From Metarhizium brunneum (taxonomy: Eukaryota; Ascomycota; Sordariomycetes; Hypocreales; Clavicipitaceae), in the NCBI RefSeq assembly GCF_013426205.1, contig NC_089422.1:4278001-4342000 (forward strand): a DNA stretch of 64,000 nucleotides. Reading direction: 5' to 3'. The notes beneath the pieces were generated by a model. That model saw nothing but the letters and a program-made list of their open reading frames with translations, was not told where the DNA came from and did not search any database. Every line of letters starts with the position of its first letter. Within the stretch, counting starts at the first letter, position 1. Both the position numbers and the translations under genes were made by a program. Below are positions 46,488-60,104 of the stretch, one piece after another.

Positions 46488-47546
46488 CCTGCTCGTGGTC
46501 TGCACTTTGAAACACAGAACGCCACTCTAGTCCGAGGAGTTGTTGGTCCGAATCCCGGTGATGCCGCCCGAGTTGCCGCCGCGACCGCCTTCCAAAGGTC
46601 CGAGATATGTGCTCTCAACTGGCTGCACCACCTTCCATGCTGGAGGACAAATCGACGAGCTGGGAGTAGGGAGCTGTGAATGAATCAACTTGCACAAGAC
46701 CCGGAGACAAATTGCAGTGTGACTGATGGACGGATTGGAAGGGACGAGGTTGAAAGAGGTGGTGTTGCCGTCAGAAACGGCGTCCACCACTGACATGGCA
46801 GATGAGTCAGCTGGATGACGCCTGATTGACGCATTTAGGTGATGTGCAATTGGACCCCGTGGCAGCCTCTTCCCCTCAACGGACTAAGTTTGTTGCTTAA
46901 AAGAGGGTCCCGCCCGTCGAGAGAAGCTTGCACATGTGCGGAAAGGAGTTGTGTGTGCGGAAGCAAGGTAGTAGTAGTAAACTTTTACTCCGTACTTGGT
47001 GCGTATACTATTGTAATGTTGAAGTGGTTGCTTGCTGGAATAGCGCCGCTAATCCCGAAGGGGAAAGCAAGTAGTAAACACCAACTCGCACACAAACATC
47101 TCGTGGAAAGTGGGTTTCAACTCATCACGGGTCGTCACCTGGTCACCGAGTTTTCGATGCCGGACAAGATGTCCCAAGCCTCGACCTAAGAAGTAGCATG
47201 GTTGAAGAAGTTTCTTTTGCTTCCTCCCCGTAACTTATTGCGTCTGATACGAATCAGGGGTAGCCACGTCTGCCCCGGCTGATTCTGCAAAGACGCCCGT
47301 TGTTTGGCCGGCCTCTTGCATCTTCCCGCACCGCCTACACCGTTGTCGACAGGGTTGCATGTAAGCCACCTCGCCGGCCTCTCAGCACGCCCAGGAACAC
47401 GGCTGGACAATATATTTAGGCTAGACGGATACCTACACCTCTCTCTTTTTGTCAACATTCTCCTTATTTCCCGAGCCGTGGGAGCCAGCTGCCGCAAAGG
47501 TTGCCAGTAGTAGCAAACAAGCATGCAGGTCTCTCCGCTGCCCCCA
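46488..47546. promoter_or_regulatory. divergent intergenic region, MoaA-MoaC / WRAP73-like
   Basis: About 1 kb between two divergently transcribed genes, with one TACTCCGTA word at 46986. Frames show no domain. It presumably contains both promoters. The first 150 bases may belong to an unseen N-terminal part of the MoaA gene. Confidence 0.4.
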
Positions 47547-49268
47547 ATGCACCACACGCGCCCCTTCAAATGTAAGAAAACTCTGCAATACATACATACG
47601 TACGTACGCCCAGCATGGTAACTGACCCGTTGTATCAAGCGTCCCCGCTCTGCAAGCCCAGTCCAAATGGACGTCTGGTAGCGGTCCTGAGCTCATCCAC
47701 AATCATTGTTCGGTCAACGGAGACCTTGCAGACCATCCATGCTGTGAAACTCTCTCCAGAGCTGCCCCGTCCGATCAGCAACCTCACATGGGCGCCGTCG
47801 TCATCCAAAATACTCGTCTCCGCAGGTGACTACATTCAAGTATTTGCAGCATGCGACGGCTCGTTCCAGGCCACCATCCATGGCCCTGCGGCTCCGGCTG
47901 GCGGCAAGCTGCCTATGATCCAATTTGGGAGTCACGATACTGAAGTGTTGGCGTGTGCTCCATTCGGCATCAAGTTTGCCGTTTTTGACGTTGCCGCCTC
48001 CAAAGTTGTTGAGATTAGCAACCCCAAGTTTCATCACCCAACGTCAGCTTCGCGGGGTTTCTCTCTTCGACCCGACACCGGACATCTCCTTATGCTGACG
48101 AGGGTGGGTGGCAAGGACATGGTCAGCATACACCACCCGCTAACACGGCGGGTTACGAGATCGTGGTATCCGGATACTCTCGATGCTCAAGCCGTCCAGT
48201 GGACTCCTGATGGACAATGGATCGTGTTGTGGGAGTCTCCGGCGCAGGGCAGCCAGCTCCTGGTCTACACCGGAGACGGGCAGCATTTCCGAACCCTTGA
48301 TGCATCCAGTCTTAGACCGGATCCTACTACCGAGCCCGAGTCGGACATGCAACCAGGGATCAAGAGCTGCCAGCTCAGCTCCAATGCAGAGCTTTGTGCG
48401 ACGGGGGACCATAGCAGAGGAATTACCGTCCTGCAGGTCGGCATATGGCGATCAGTGATGAGATTGATGCATCCCACCGCTATCGCCCCGCGAGAGACAC
48501 TTCAGGTATGTCTGTCTTGTTTCCCCTTCCGGGCCGCCATTTTGCGATATTATGCAGTCCTGACGCGGGTTTTGCATGTAGGTGTGGCAAGAGCAGGTCA
48601 GTGTTGGGGTTGACGGACGGAACATACACTCCTTTTCCAGATCAACACACACTGTTTCCCCGCCGACTTTCGCCAACGGCAGTAACAGTAACAGTACCAA
48701 GCAATCCACAGATGTGCGTGGGGGATGTTCTTCCATTTCGTTTGACGCATCCTCCACTCTTCTTGCCACGCGGCTCGACGATTGTCCCTGCACGATATGG
48801 ATCTGGGATCTGGCCGCTGCCGAGCTTCGTGCAGCTTTGATCTTCCATTTACCAGTCATTTTTACTTGGCACCCATCGATTAGGGAAACACTCCTGATAT
48901 GCTCCCAGGACGATAGAGAGCAATGTATGTCGTATGTGTGGGATCCATTATCACACGGTCCAACACCACTCTATGCCGAGAAATATCTGCCCGCGTCCAA
49001 ACCCGCGTCAAAGATGCAGGCCACCTGGCTGAATAATGAAACCGAGTCTCCGGAACTATTGATAACCAACTCACAACACTACGTCTTGTTGTCCCTCGCG
49101 GATGCGGACCAAGAACCGAGCCCATGGGAGGCTGCAGTAGGCGGGGTCGAGTTGGATGGGCCATCATCGGGACGGGACGAGGCCGAAAGTCTGGGCTCCG
49201 CGAGGCCAATTGTCATAGCGGATGACGCCTCGAATCTAGACGATACCTTTTCGTTCAGATACACTTGA
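47547..49268 (+). CDS. WRAP73/WDR8-like WD40 protein
   Basis: Fungal homologue of WDR8, which in fission yeast acts at the spindle pole body with Msd1 to anchor microtubule minus ends. Three exons, 47547-47571, 47640-48505 and 48582-49268, give 525 residues. The 25-bp first exon encodes MHHTRPFK plus one base; splicing to 47640 gives SSPLCKPSPNGRLVAVL, matching the start of family proteins, whereas the open frame from 47615 would give a foreign N-terminus. A further in-frame ATG at 47523 would add eight residues. WD-type segments include PISNLTWAPSSSKILVSA, AQAVQWTPDGQWIVLWE and CSSISFDASSTLLATRLDD. VWQE after intron 2 is typical of WDR8. The C-terminal 60 residues are acidic and disordered. 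Family identity is good; role is by homology. Confidence 0.85.
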
Positions 49269-50862
49269 ATCTGAGCGGTGGCCAATCAAATGAGCCAATC
49301 CAAACTTTGGAACTGCGAGGTTACCAGGCCACCAGGCCTTTCAACCTTTCAACCCCCGTGTTCAAGTCGAGCAAACTACGGAGTAGAAGAGCTGTAAAAG
49401 CCCCAGCCCAACTTGCGGTTTGCCAGGAGCCACATGTATGTATGTACATGGCGGTGGACGACAGCCCCTGGCTGCTGCATCTGGCTAGTTGCAGCGTGGC
49501 GTTCCAGTTTGCACAAACAGCGCAAGGTGCGACTTTGCAACGAAGCTTCATGTGTTTCCCCTTCCCTCGCGCTTATTATGCCAACGGACAAAGACGTGGC
49601 AGGATCAGTAGTTGACAAGATGCCAGATCAGGATTTTTTTTTTTTGTTTTGTGCTCTACTAGGATGCCATGCGAATTGACGGAAAAGGTCAGAGGGCTGG
49701 AGGATATTGCGTCCCGTCGGCCTGCACCCGTCTTACCTCAGTCATTTGCCACAACGCCTTTCGGCGGGTCATTCCCGCTCGTGGTTCCGGCCCCAGTGTC
49801 ACGGTAGAGAGAGACATGGGGGCGAATGGGGGTAAGCGAAAGAGCCGTAAAGGCGAGAGAAGGGATCTTCGGATGGCCGGCGCATCTCTCAGGGCAAGAA
49901 TCTGGGTCAAGGATTGACAAAAAATAAGCCTGGCATGTCTTAAGCGGCTCGAGATGGCAACAAATTCTGGAAGCAAGCGGCAAGAACGGGATATGTTGGA
50001 AGCCTAAAGACCGGAGCGGGCGTCGAGGATGACTCTGGCCAAAGGCCATGACCACGCACAGCTTATTTCCTGGGCAAAGTTAGTGGCAACGGTCAAGGCA
50101 ATTCCTCGGTCGGCCACTTGCCAGCCAGTTCCAGTTGTCCAACAGCCTGTTGATATTGATCGAACGACCATTGATGACGAATTGCGAGTCCGGAGAACCA
50201 GCTACCCGGGTCTTGGAGCAGTGGCGAGTGCATGTGAGGAGCTGTTGTCCTGCCGCCTCCACGTTGAGTGCAGGCCCGAGTAGTGTACCGATTTGGTGGC
50301 GGTAGCTGCTCAAGGCCTGTTTACGGAGTAGCATGATATGTTATGGTTGTAATGGAATCTGGCATGGCCGATTCTCGTTCCTTACTCTGTTTCCCCCCAG
50401 CTCGTTGCCCTTGCCCCTGGCTAGTTGCGCAGGAGTGGTCAAGTCGTATAAAATCGCGATGTCATTGTTGGCCTGGTGGCTTGGACATGTGTGCTGCCAT
50501 CCTTGCCCTCAGTATTTGCTTTTCCCGGCCTTGTACACACCAGCATCTCCCTCTTATTACCACTGCGGAATTTCTTCGTCGTCACAAACTGTTTCTGCGC
50601 AGCTTCACACACCCCCCCCGGTTGCGTGACAGGAAAATTTTATCACAACGTCGGCGTCTCCAACTGAATGCCACTTGTCGTCATACAACCCTTCTCCCAT
50701 ATCCCCAACGAGAGCATATGTTTCAGGACATCTGTTATTTGTCTCAAATACGCCCTCTTCCCGGACTTATAAGTTTAATTGTGTTGTACTATAATTGTTG
50801 CTTGCCCGGCACGCTCTCAAAGGAATATGTCCCGCCAGGGAGGATCAGAGAAGAAGGTGATA
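49269..50862. other. intergenic region
   Basis: 3' flank of the WRAP73-like gene and promoter of the RRM gene. Words at 49377 and 50322; a TATAAAA at about 50454. No gene seen. Confidence 0.55.
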
Positions 50863-52528
50863 ATGGCAGATGTCGAGCCAGGAGAGAAGACTGGAGTCTA
50901 CTATATGCCAATATGCAATGTTCGTAGTAAATGGCCGCTTCTTTTCATTTCTTTTTAATCTACCCCGTTGTCGTTTTTCTTGTCTTTCGAGTATCAGAGG
51001 TTCTGGAGCTAACGCATTTGGAGACATTCTAGCTGCCATTTGGCACCTCTTGGCAGGATTTCAAAGACTGGCTACGTGTTGATTGCGATGTCGACCACGT
51101 CGAGCTGTTTCAGTCTAGCACGTCTGGTTGGATACGGCTTCATGGAGAGGAGAACTTTAACAAGGCGTGGTGTAAGTCGGATTCCATTTTCCTGTTAACG
51201 TCCCCCTTTTTCCTACTGCATGTCTCTCGGGGTTGGCACAGGCTCGGAGCTGAATGAAACATTGACCAAGACATCTAGCTCGCGTGAAGAACGAATATTT
51301 CCGCAACCGAGCCATCATCGCTTCAGACAGAAACAGGACCGAATCTATCAAGATTAAAGAACTCGTCGACTCCAGAGTCGCTCAGTACAGCGCACAAGGG
51401 CACTGGGACCCAATGACCGGAGAACCGCGGAACTCTGAGGTAGCTTTGCCTCCATCTCGGAGTTGTATGCAGGAAGCAGTATCTCTGCCCAGTCCGGTAC
51501 GATTAGCATTCTCTCAATAGCCTCTGAAAACCCTAACTTTAACATGTTACAATTGGTTAACAACGGATGATCTCACCCAGCTTGGCATGGATCATGAGTT
51601 TGGTCGACTACCTCTGTCTATCGGTTGTCCTGCTGGACCTGTGGGGACAACCACGGCATACGGTGGTATGCTGGTATTGGACCCTTATGCCACCATGGCG
51701 GAATCCTACAACACCATATCAGCCATGAGAAATCACATTCCGACATATACGCCGGGCTTTGGCTATTACGAGTCCCTCCCAGAGGCTGGTCCTATGCCGG
51801 CCAGCCGTTATAGCGGCAGTTCACAGTACGGAGGATATCGCTCTGCTGACTCGCAGTATGCTAGTTCGCACCAGTCTCACGCATCCATTCACTTCCGAAT
51901 GCCCCCCGGAACCTCAAACTATACTCTTTCCACGGGGGGACCGAAGTCGAGCGACACGCGGCAGAGGTTGAGTTACACAGCAGAAAAACCATGTAAAGTC
52001 ATCGTTACGTCTATACAGCATAAAGCGCGCCAGAGCGAAGTGGCCAACTGGATCCGTCACCAAGTAGGGGAATATTCATCAGCGATAACTGGAATTGATA
52101 TTCCATTAGTTGAGCCTAAAGGGCGGATACGTGGGCATGCGTTAATTGCCCTGACGAACCCGACTGCCGCCGAAGCGGCTGTTCGTATACTGGACCAGAA
52201 GCTCTTTCAGGGACGAGTTGTATCAACCAGGCTGGCGACAGAAGGCATAACTGATGCGGAACGATCCAAGGCCGTCAAGGACCCAAGATCAAGACACCAC
52301 CGTTCCGAATCGTCAAAGGAAACGGGCAGATCCACACGACAGCTTGAAAAATCATCTAGAGACGATACTAATGACCAAAAGCCCCAACGCCGGATCTTTC
52401 ATTCTTCACCTTCACCGTCGACACGAGACAGCTCATCCAGTAAAACCACTGAAGACACAGCCAAATCCACTGGACCAGTCATCGCCCATGGGTCATCGAG
52501 CCGAAAAAAACCGGTACAAGAAGAGTAA
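50863..52528 (+). CDS. two-RRM RNA-binding protein, unknown role
   Basis: Predicted RNA-binding protein. Four exons, 50863-50919, 51033-51171, 51279-51496 and 51581-52528, join to 453 residues. The first RRM-like domain is assembled across three exons: GVYYMPICN, LPFGTSWQDFKDWLR, DHVELFQSSTSGWIRLHGEENFNKAW, then a short loop and RNRAIIASDRNRTESIKI. A Tyr/Ser/Gly-rich middle (residues 150-275) separates it from a second RRM-like unit (CKVIVTSIQHKARQSEVANWI to LFQGRVVSTRLATEG). The C-terminal 90 residues are Ser/Arg/Lys-rich and disordered. Exon 1 has a non-optimal donor (GTTCGT), and the exon 2 to 3 joint is the least certain. I recall similar unnamed proteins in other Sordariomycetes but no characterised member. 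Confidence 0.75.
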
Positions 52529-53444
52529 CACTACACTCAGTTTCTGTTCTACTCCCACCAACTACTGAACACCAAGGATACCCACATCCAGAGTCTCCCG
52601 TTCATACTGCTCTAAACAAAATCTGTGCAACAGTTCTTCTTGGCCGATTCATGAGAGTGGTGGCCAGGTTGGTTTGGTGTAACAAACAGGAAACCTTAAC
52701 TTGTGTGCTTGACGAGGCGATTCTGCCTTTAGGCGGGCATACAACTATCTTGACTGTTTCCTTTTCTCTTTTCTCCTTCTTTATTTTTGTATAGTATCAA
52801 AGCGTTAGACTAGCTAAGCGGGTATCGAGGTACGAGCGAATGTTGGTGCGATGATACTACGCTTGGAATCTTGACGAAACCTATGAAACTGACGGTAATG
52901 ACGTGCAAGGGACTCTACGAATTCATGATTAGACGACGTACATCACATTGCTACCAAATTTTCAAAATAAAACATTCTCTTTAACTTGGTAGATTGATTG
53001 TCACGTTGCCTAAAATATACCCGAAGAAATTATCATCGGCGTGTCTATCATTCTATTTCCACTTTTAATTCATTTCTATCATGAGGCTGTCTTTACAGGC
53101 ATGAATTTACCCAGCATGTCAAACTCTAGGGTGTGGCTAGTCATGTTCTTTCGCCATCAAGCTGCTTCAGATCCCCATTCATTGACCGGTTTATCTACCG
53201 CCGTTCCAAGTGCGCCAACCCGCAGTGTAACGTCAAATTGGCCAATGTCAAACTGAAAGAGCCGTGTCACCCGATAGGGAGGGACACATCCACTTGGCAG
53301 GCAGCGAAGCTCATTGTCCTGCATCTGTCTCACTGTGATAGCGGTAGTGTCGATTCGCTGTCAGCTAGTATTAATATTGAGTCCGGCACGATGCATGTTG
53401 AAAATTTGCTTGACATTTCGTGTAGGTACAGTTCGCATGTGCGA
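52529..53444. other. intergenic, convergent 3' ends
   Basis: AT-rich 3' flanks of the RRM gene and the Laa1-like gene. No gene seen. Confidence 0.6.
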
Positions 53445-56400
53445 CTAGCCGCCAAAGTTCATCTTCAGAGTGATACTTGGCCGGCCGGCCTCACCGGCAG
53501 ATGACGCATTCGCCTCGCTTCCTGATTGTTGCCCGGAACGAATGACTTCTTCCAAAAAGGTTCGCTGACCGCTATTCATCGCGCCAACGGTAGCTCTGAA
53601 GCCAGCCTGGTCGATGGCCACGAGCTCTAGGAGCCTTGCGCTTGTCTCTTGGTACATATCTTCTCCCTCTCCAACTGCCCGTGTCATCAGGGCTGGTATG
53701 ACCAAGCCCATTGCTGCGGGGACGCGGCCCTTGGGAATTATGCCGACATATAAGCAAAGAGTGTGGGATACGAGGGACCGGGCTCGTTCTGGATCCTCTG
53801 GCTCCACGTTTGTCACAAAGGTAACCAGTCTAGGGAAGAGATAGCGAGCTATGCTCAGGTCTGCCGACGTGGGCGACGATTGTAGGAGCAGAGATCGGAT
53901 GCAGTTGGCAGCAATCTTGGCGGTCTGAAGTAGTGTGTTAGCGAGAAGCATAGAGTGTCCTGAGGGGTCAGTCGACTTACCATTCTATCAGTCAGACAGT
54001 CGAGCAGCTCGTCAAGATATCGTGCGACGAGTGGGTGATTTGCAGGCAGCTGATTTTCTCCGCCAGTAAACAGGATTGTTATAGCAAGGAGGCAGTTTCT
54101 GACGCCTGCCAAAGATGTGGACTCCTCTCGTTTCTGTGCATTTACATATATCGACAAGAAGCGGCGAAGGCAGCCCTGAATTTGTGCTTGAGGTGGTAAG
54201 TTGCCATCATCTCCGCTACTTGTTGACGATGACGCGCTAGCGACGAAACGCTTCAAGATGGCCAGTGACTGGGGAACAATCAGTTCTTGACAGGAAGGGG
54301 TAGCAAGAATAGTGGCGAATATGTGAATAATGCATGCATGAAGATCTGTCTTGATGATTGACGGAAAGACCTCCGCTGCGTCCACGAGAGCATCCAAGGA
54401 GTTACGAACGAGAATGATGGCTTCTTCGTTCATTTGATGTCGGACAGGCTGGTTGCCTTCAGAGAGATTAGGGAGCAAGCCAGACAAAACTAATACAATA
54501 ATTCGTGTCAACTCAAAAAGCTGATCGATGTCCTCGGAGAGATCGCCCTCATCCTCTGACTGCCTTCGGGCCGACGGGTGTGTTACACAGAGTGCTCGCG
54601 CTATATCAACGATCACGCTTTGAATATCTAGTCCATCAGTCAGAACTAGGCGATCTAGCAAGTCCATGGTTTCAGCAAAGACATCAGGTCTGTAAATAGC
54701 GTGGCCAGACACGCTTGGATGCAAAATCTTCTTCAATGCCTCCAGAATGTCTAGTGCCTGCTCTCTCGTAGCAAGCGAGTCTGCCTGGCCCGGTCTGATT
54801 GCCAGGGCCTCAAAGGCAAGCCCAAAGAGCACAAAGAAAAATGCCACAGGCTCGTCTCGGTAATTGATAGCAGGGCTCTTGGTGTCACCGTTGGGTCCTG
54901 CCTCTCGGGACTCTTTGCCATCGAGTGCATCAAAAACGAACTCGCTGTCCTGTTCAATAAGACTGGCAATTGCATCAACAAGCTTCAGCCACGACTCCTG
55001 ATAGAAGCGAAGTAGGGTTTCCCGATTCAAGGCCGCATAAATCGTATCTAGGCTCCCGGAAAGAGACGGTGGCCCCAGTGTCATGGAGATATCGGGTTCG
55101 AATCGAAGTCGAGCAAACTCCCGCAGAGATTCTAGCCAAAGTGGAGTTAAAGTTCCGATGTAAGGTTTCAGAACATCCATCAGATACTTTTGCTCTGTGC
55201 TTGCTACCTGAAGTTCTGCCCAGGCGGAAAACACGGATATTTTGACCATGACCTGTGCATTGCTGCTCAGTCCCTTCAATTCCCCAATTCCGGCGTTCTC
55301 ATGGTCACTGGAAAAGTTCTCCAAGGCAGTGACGAGTGTTTTTAGGATTCGGCCCATTCTATCCACATCTGTGACAATACCAATCGCGATAAAGCTCGCA
55401 CAGACGTTCACGGCCTCCGAGGCTAGTTCTGGTGAGGAGTCGGCAGCGAATGCGGGTGTTAGAGCAGAGCTGATTTGGGCTTGGTATTGCTCCAGAAGCA
55501 TAGCTTCCTCGAAGTCAGGGTCAGGTGTCCTCCCGAACATCTTGAGCACAGCACCGATTATCTTCAGTCCCCATATTCGCAGTTCCAGTACATTGGAAGT
55601 GGAAGCTGAGAAAGCCATACGGACTACATCAGCAATCTTATTTTGCAACGCCAGCTGTGCTGCTGATTCTCCGTTTGCTGCAACATCCTTGGCGACAATG
55701 GCAAATATGTCGGTTATACAACCAAGTGCAAATGTTCTGACTTGCCATCGCAGTGGTTCGGCCTCTGATGGTGCAGAGTTGTCTCTGCTCTCCTTGGCAC
55801 CAGGAACGGCCGCGGCAAATCCAGCAACTTCTTCGTCCTGAAGATCGGGAACTCCGCCAACTGGTCTTGCTTCATCGCGTGCTTCGTTCTTCGCTCTTGT
55901 CATTTTTAACACTGTCTGAAATCGGTGCAGCCACTCATTAGTTTCAAATATGCACGATTGATGCATCCAGTTCCGAATGATATTTCTGACACCGTCATGG
56001 CTTGGTACACTGTCGAGGACCAGCCATAGCTGCTCCTCGAATCCATCCTCAGCTTCTCTTAGCACATCGCGTGGCTCCCGTTTCATTATATTGTGCAGGC
56101 CATCCACTGAGACATCCCGTAGCGTCGCATTCTCAGACTTGAGATACTTCTGTAGAAGCTTTACATACTCGGCGAATCGCATCTGGCCAGGGGCATAGAG
56201 AGATAGGTGTTCTAGGCAACTCAAAGCAGCCTTTTCAACAAGGGCATCATCCTCATCCTGGAATTGATTGACCAATGTGAATATGAGGTCTCTTGACTTG
56301 TTCGCGTCCTGCAGATCGGGGCCTAATACATTGATGAGAGAGTCAACGCATTTTGATACCGCTGCAACGCTGGGAAGTTCCATTTCGAGATTCATAGTGA

Positions 56401-59400
56401 CAGCCGAGGAGATTTCGGCATGGTGTGTTTCCGAAACATATAGTTGGGCCAGCATTCCCAATGTGCTCGGAACGTAACTCGCAAAACTAAGCCCAGCGGC
56501 ATCTGAGGCCAATGATAGAGCCTCAAGAGCCCAATAGTGAACGACCGGGTGAGGGTCATTACATAGAGACATCAGGATACCAAGAATAGTTTTCAAATGA
56601 TACCCAGCAGCCATGCCGCCAACCTTGGTTTGGATGGCACCAAGTGCCATTGCGCATCCAGCTCTTGCACTTGGTTCTCGGTTACCAACAATTGTATCGA
56701 CAAGATACTTGATTTCTTGGTTGGTAAATGCGTTGCCGTAGATATTACACAGCCTTGCCACCGACTCATACCCTAGACTGCGGACATACTGGTCTTGATC
56801 CAGAACAATATCTCGAACAATATCCTGCAACAAGCGCTCTACAGCCAGGTTCGAGACGTTGCCTGCAGGGGATCGAGTTTCTTTGACAGCTACCTTCAGG
56901 CTCGAAAGGATAGCAAGAGAAACGTTGACATTGATTGCAGCCTTGCGACCGGCGTCTCTTTGCAGCAAACCAGCCGAAGCGAACGTCTTTATTTGTTCCA
57001 AAACACTCTCTTGCACCTTGGCCGGCGTGAGGGGAAATGTAAAGGCGAACAGTTGAATGGCATTATTGATAACTTCTGTAGCCGGTGGATCTGGGAGAAT
57101 GGAAGAATCGCCCACACCTCCAATATACAGCATCGATGCGTCATGTTCAAGACCTCCACATACGGGGGACTTTAATAGTTTGTTGATGGAATCCTCTGGG
57201 CTGTCGACTTCAATTTCAGTTCCAGTGGACGACTCATGCTGACCAGGTAGTTGTTTAATGTCGAACCCGGAAACTAAGCCGGTGATTCCAAAGCCAGAAT
57301 TGTCACCCACATCCCATATAGAGTCAAATGTACCAGCTGCGTTTGCAATAGACGCGCTAAGGGAGCTAGGTATATAGTTCTCCGGGTCCGCAAAGAGTGA
57401 AATGGCTAGAGTTAGCAGATTTGATTGCAAGAGAGCCTCACTCCCCCCAGCAGGACTCATATTAACCAGTTTGATGTAGCATTGCAGTACCCGGCGCTGA
57501 ACCATCATGTCTAGATCATATAGTTGAAGAGCGGGGGTCAGCCTCTGCGATATGTCTTCCGTCGTCTTTTTGGAGGGCAAGGTCTTCAAGAAAGCTGTCG
57601 TACTCTGAAGCATGGCGGCAATGCGTTTTGATACATCAACTGTCAACAAGCGGCTATTAAACTCCAAGAATGACATGATAGAGCCGAGGGCGCATTCTCG
57701 TACATGAGTTAGGAATGAAGCTTCAAGGAAACTTCTGGCTGACGTATTGTCCTTTGCAAGGGGCTTTGGTAACGCATTCTTCCACAGAAGCAGTAGCTGT
57801 GATAGATGGATTTTGACGAAATTTGGACCGAGAGACATCAAACCGCCAATAAGAATCCACGCAACCTGGATTTGGATACTGGAGATTCGCAACTCTGACT
57901 GACTGCTCGACTTGAGTAGGTTTGTGGCCATAGTCAGAACACGGCTATTTATGTCGACAGATCCGTATAGAGGTCGAGCAGAGCTGGTGCTGAGAGTAGC
58001 TGACAGTCCATGAGCAAATCCAAGACACCGTCTTGGTGAATTTCGTCCACCGTTGAGAAGCGAGAGTTCCCGAGCCAGGCTGTTCATGCACACGGAAAGG
58101 CATGGAAGTAGTTGCTGAGGGCAGGCGAGAACAAAAGCCTTCATGCAATAAGAAGCATATACCTGAACGGAGTAGCTGGGATGCTGAAGAACTTGCAAGA
58201 GCCCGTCCCGACAAGATTCAGCAAACCGGTTAGATGCCGAGCCGAGGGATGTGATGAGAGACGCCACGGCTCGCAGAGCTATAATCAACATTTGTTTTGA
58301 AGGTTCCGGACGTTCTGCGAGGGCCTGCGGATAGTTTTTTAGAATGTTGTTAACCAGAGCCTCGGCAGCGGAAATTTGTCCAGATTCGCCGAGAATCTGT
58401 CGTCCAATAACGTCGTAAAGAACTGTATCAACTATCCGCCGAGTAATCAAAAGGCGATATCGATTGTTAGTTATCGTCGAGTGTCCCAAAATTTCAGTCG
58501 ATAAGCTTTCCACAATTTGCAGATACTTGGCGAGAACTGTCCGCTCCCCAAGTCGACGGAACAATTTTCCGTAACAGACACCAATCGCGGCGCGGGTCTT
58601 ATTTGATGCACTCTGCTTGACATACTGGGTCGATAGTATCTTGAGCATATCAGGCACAGATAAGGCTAGGTCCTGAACGCGTTTGCCACCAGGAGCTGGG
58701 CTTGCTGATCTTGGCGGGAGGTCGTCCTCGTCTTCATTAATATTCGCTATTCCAGGGTGAGTGGAAGCGCGCTTCAGCTTCGGTTTCGTCTTCTTACTCT
58801 TGGACACTTCACCATTGCCAGTTGGGGAGTAGCCTTGAACTAATGCCTCGGCGAAGCAATCCGCGGCTGCATGTCGAACCTGGATGGAAGAAGATTCGAC
58901 GGATTTGAAAATTGCACTCTCCAACTTATCAAGGTCAGCCGAATTGCGGAAATAAGCAGTATGTTTGACGAGAGATTTGAGGCAGCGGCATGCTGAAACC
59001 ACCACCAGTGACCCCTTATCAGAAGCAGCATGATTTCGTCCTTGTTTCCATATGTCGCGTGATATGCTTTCGTCCATGCTGCCCTGAACCATTGCGATGA
59101 GTTTAGCTAGAGCATGAAGAACAGCCGCACGCAGACCGGCATTGTTGGAGGCAGCTTTCAACAGTTTAATCAAGGTAGTGCAAACTAGTTGATGTAAACC
59201 AATCGCACTGTCGCCAGCGGCCGCGAAGACATCACCCAAGCAAGACACGGCGGCTTGCTTAGAGCGAGTCTCGCCATCAGACTTCCCCTTGCTCCCCGTT
59301 ATGACAGAGATCAAGTCGTTGATGGTCTCAAAAAGCAACTTCCGATCTCCCTTGCTGAATATATGAGCTAAACATTTGCCCAAGCTGTTCCGTATTACTC

Positions 59401-59686
59401 GAGACGGCGCCGGGGTTGCTAGATTGATAATTTGGAAGATTTCCTTCTTCAAGTAGAACTGCTGAGCTGTACAATCGTCGGCCACCAGGCCCAGGACATG
59501 TCTTTTCAGATCTGACACAAAAGATAGTAAAAAAAGTTCCTGTTGTTCTGCTGGCAAGGCCTGTAATTTGGGAAGGTCGAGCTCGGGAGTTGTGATCTTG
59601 GCTTCGACAGTGGCGGCGGCCGTTTCGGCGGAGACCTGGGCTGGTGGCTGCTCCGTGGGAGCTTCGATCTCTGAATTAGACGACAT
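53445..59686 (-). CDS. Laa1/HEATR5-type HEAT-repeat protein
   Basis: Large HEAT-repeat protein of the Laa1/HEATR5 family, which in yeast helps the AP-1 clathrin adaptor in trans-Golgi and endosomal transport. Two exons, 59686-53981 and 53924-53445, joined by a 56-bp phase-0 intron (GTAAGT, TTCAG), give 2061 residues, the normal family length. The N-terminal 40 residues are disordered. The family start is seen in SRVIRNSLGKCLAHIFSKGDRKLLFETI. Alpha-helical HEAT-like repeats then run to the end, broken by an acidic/basic linker at about residues 300-340 (KSKKTKPKLKR). The reading frame is uninterrupted for 5.7 kb. The last exon encodes the conserved C-terminal block around TAKIAANCIRSLLLQ. Confidence 0.93.
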
Positions 59687-60104
59687 GACGAGCGAGTAAT
59701 AGGGACAGGCAACGTCCTATGTGCTTGCCGGGTGAATCGCGATTTTCAGCAAGCTGTAAACAACCCGTCAATGTCTATGGGGTAAGGGGTTGAAGCGGGC
59801 AGGGTGGGTAGGTACGGCTTCTTTGGGGAGGCGTCTGGTGGACTTGGGCCAGCTGGCGGGGGAGCTGTTGAGACATGCATGTGTCTGGTGGACTGGACAT
59901 CTGAGCTTACTGGGCATTTGGGCCTGAGCTTCAATGTTGTCAGCCAATCAGTGACGTCGGGCTAATGCACGCGACAGCGAGTTTGGAGGCACTTCCCAGC
60001 ACCAAGGCATTTCCAACTCTCCGAGCCTCCCATTCTCTGCCGAGTTTGACGGTACTTTCAAGACATTTTGAAATACCCACGCAGTGCTCTCATTGGAGAC
60101 CGTC
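59687..60104. promoter_or_regulatory. divergent promoter, Laa1-like / TACO1
   Basis: A 418-bp interval between two divergent genes, the shortest divergent spacing in this window. No TATA box seen. Co-regulation is inference. Confidence 0.4.

Noticed and set aside
46525..46600. tRNA-like B-box GGTCCGAATCC
   Set aside because: No matching A-box or cloverleaf arms at the proper distance.
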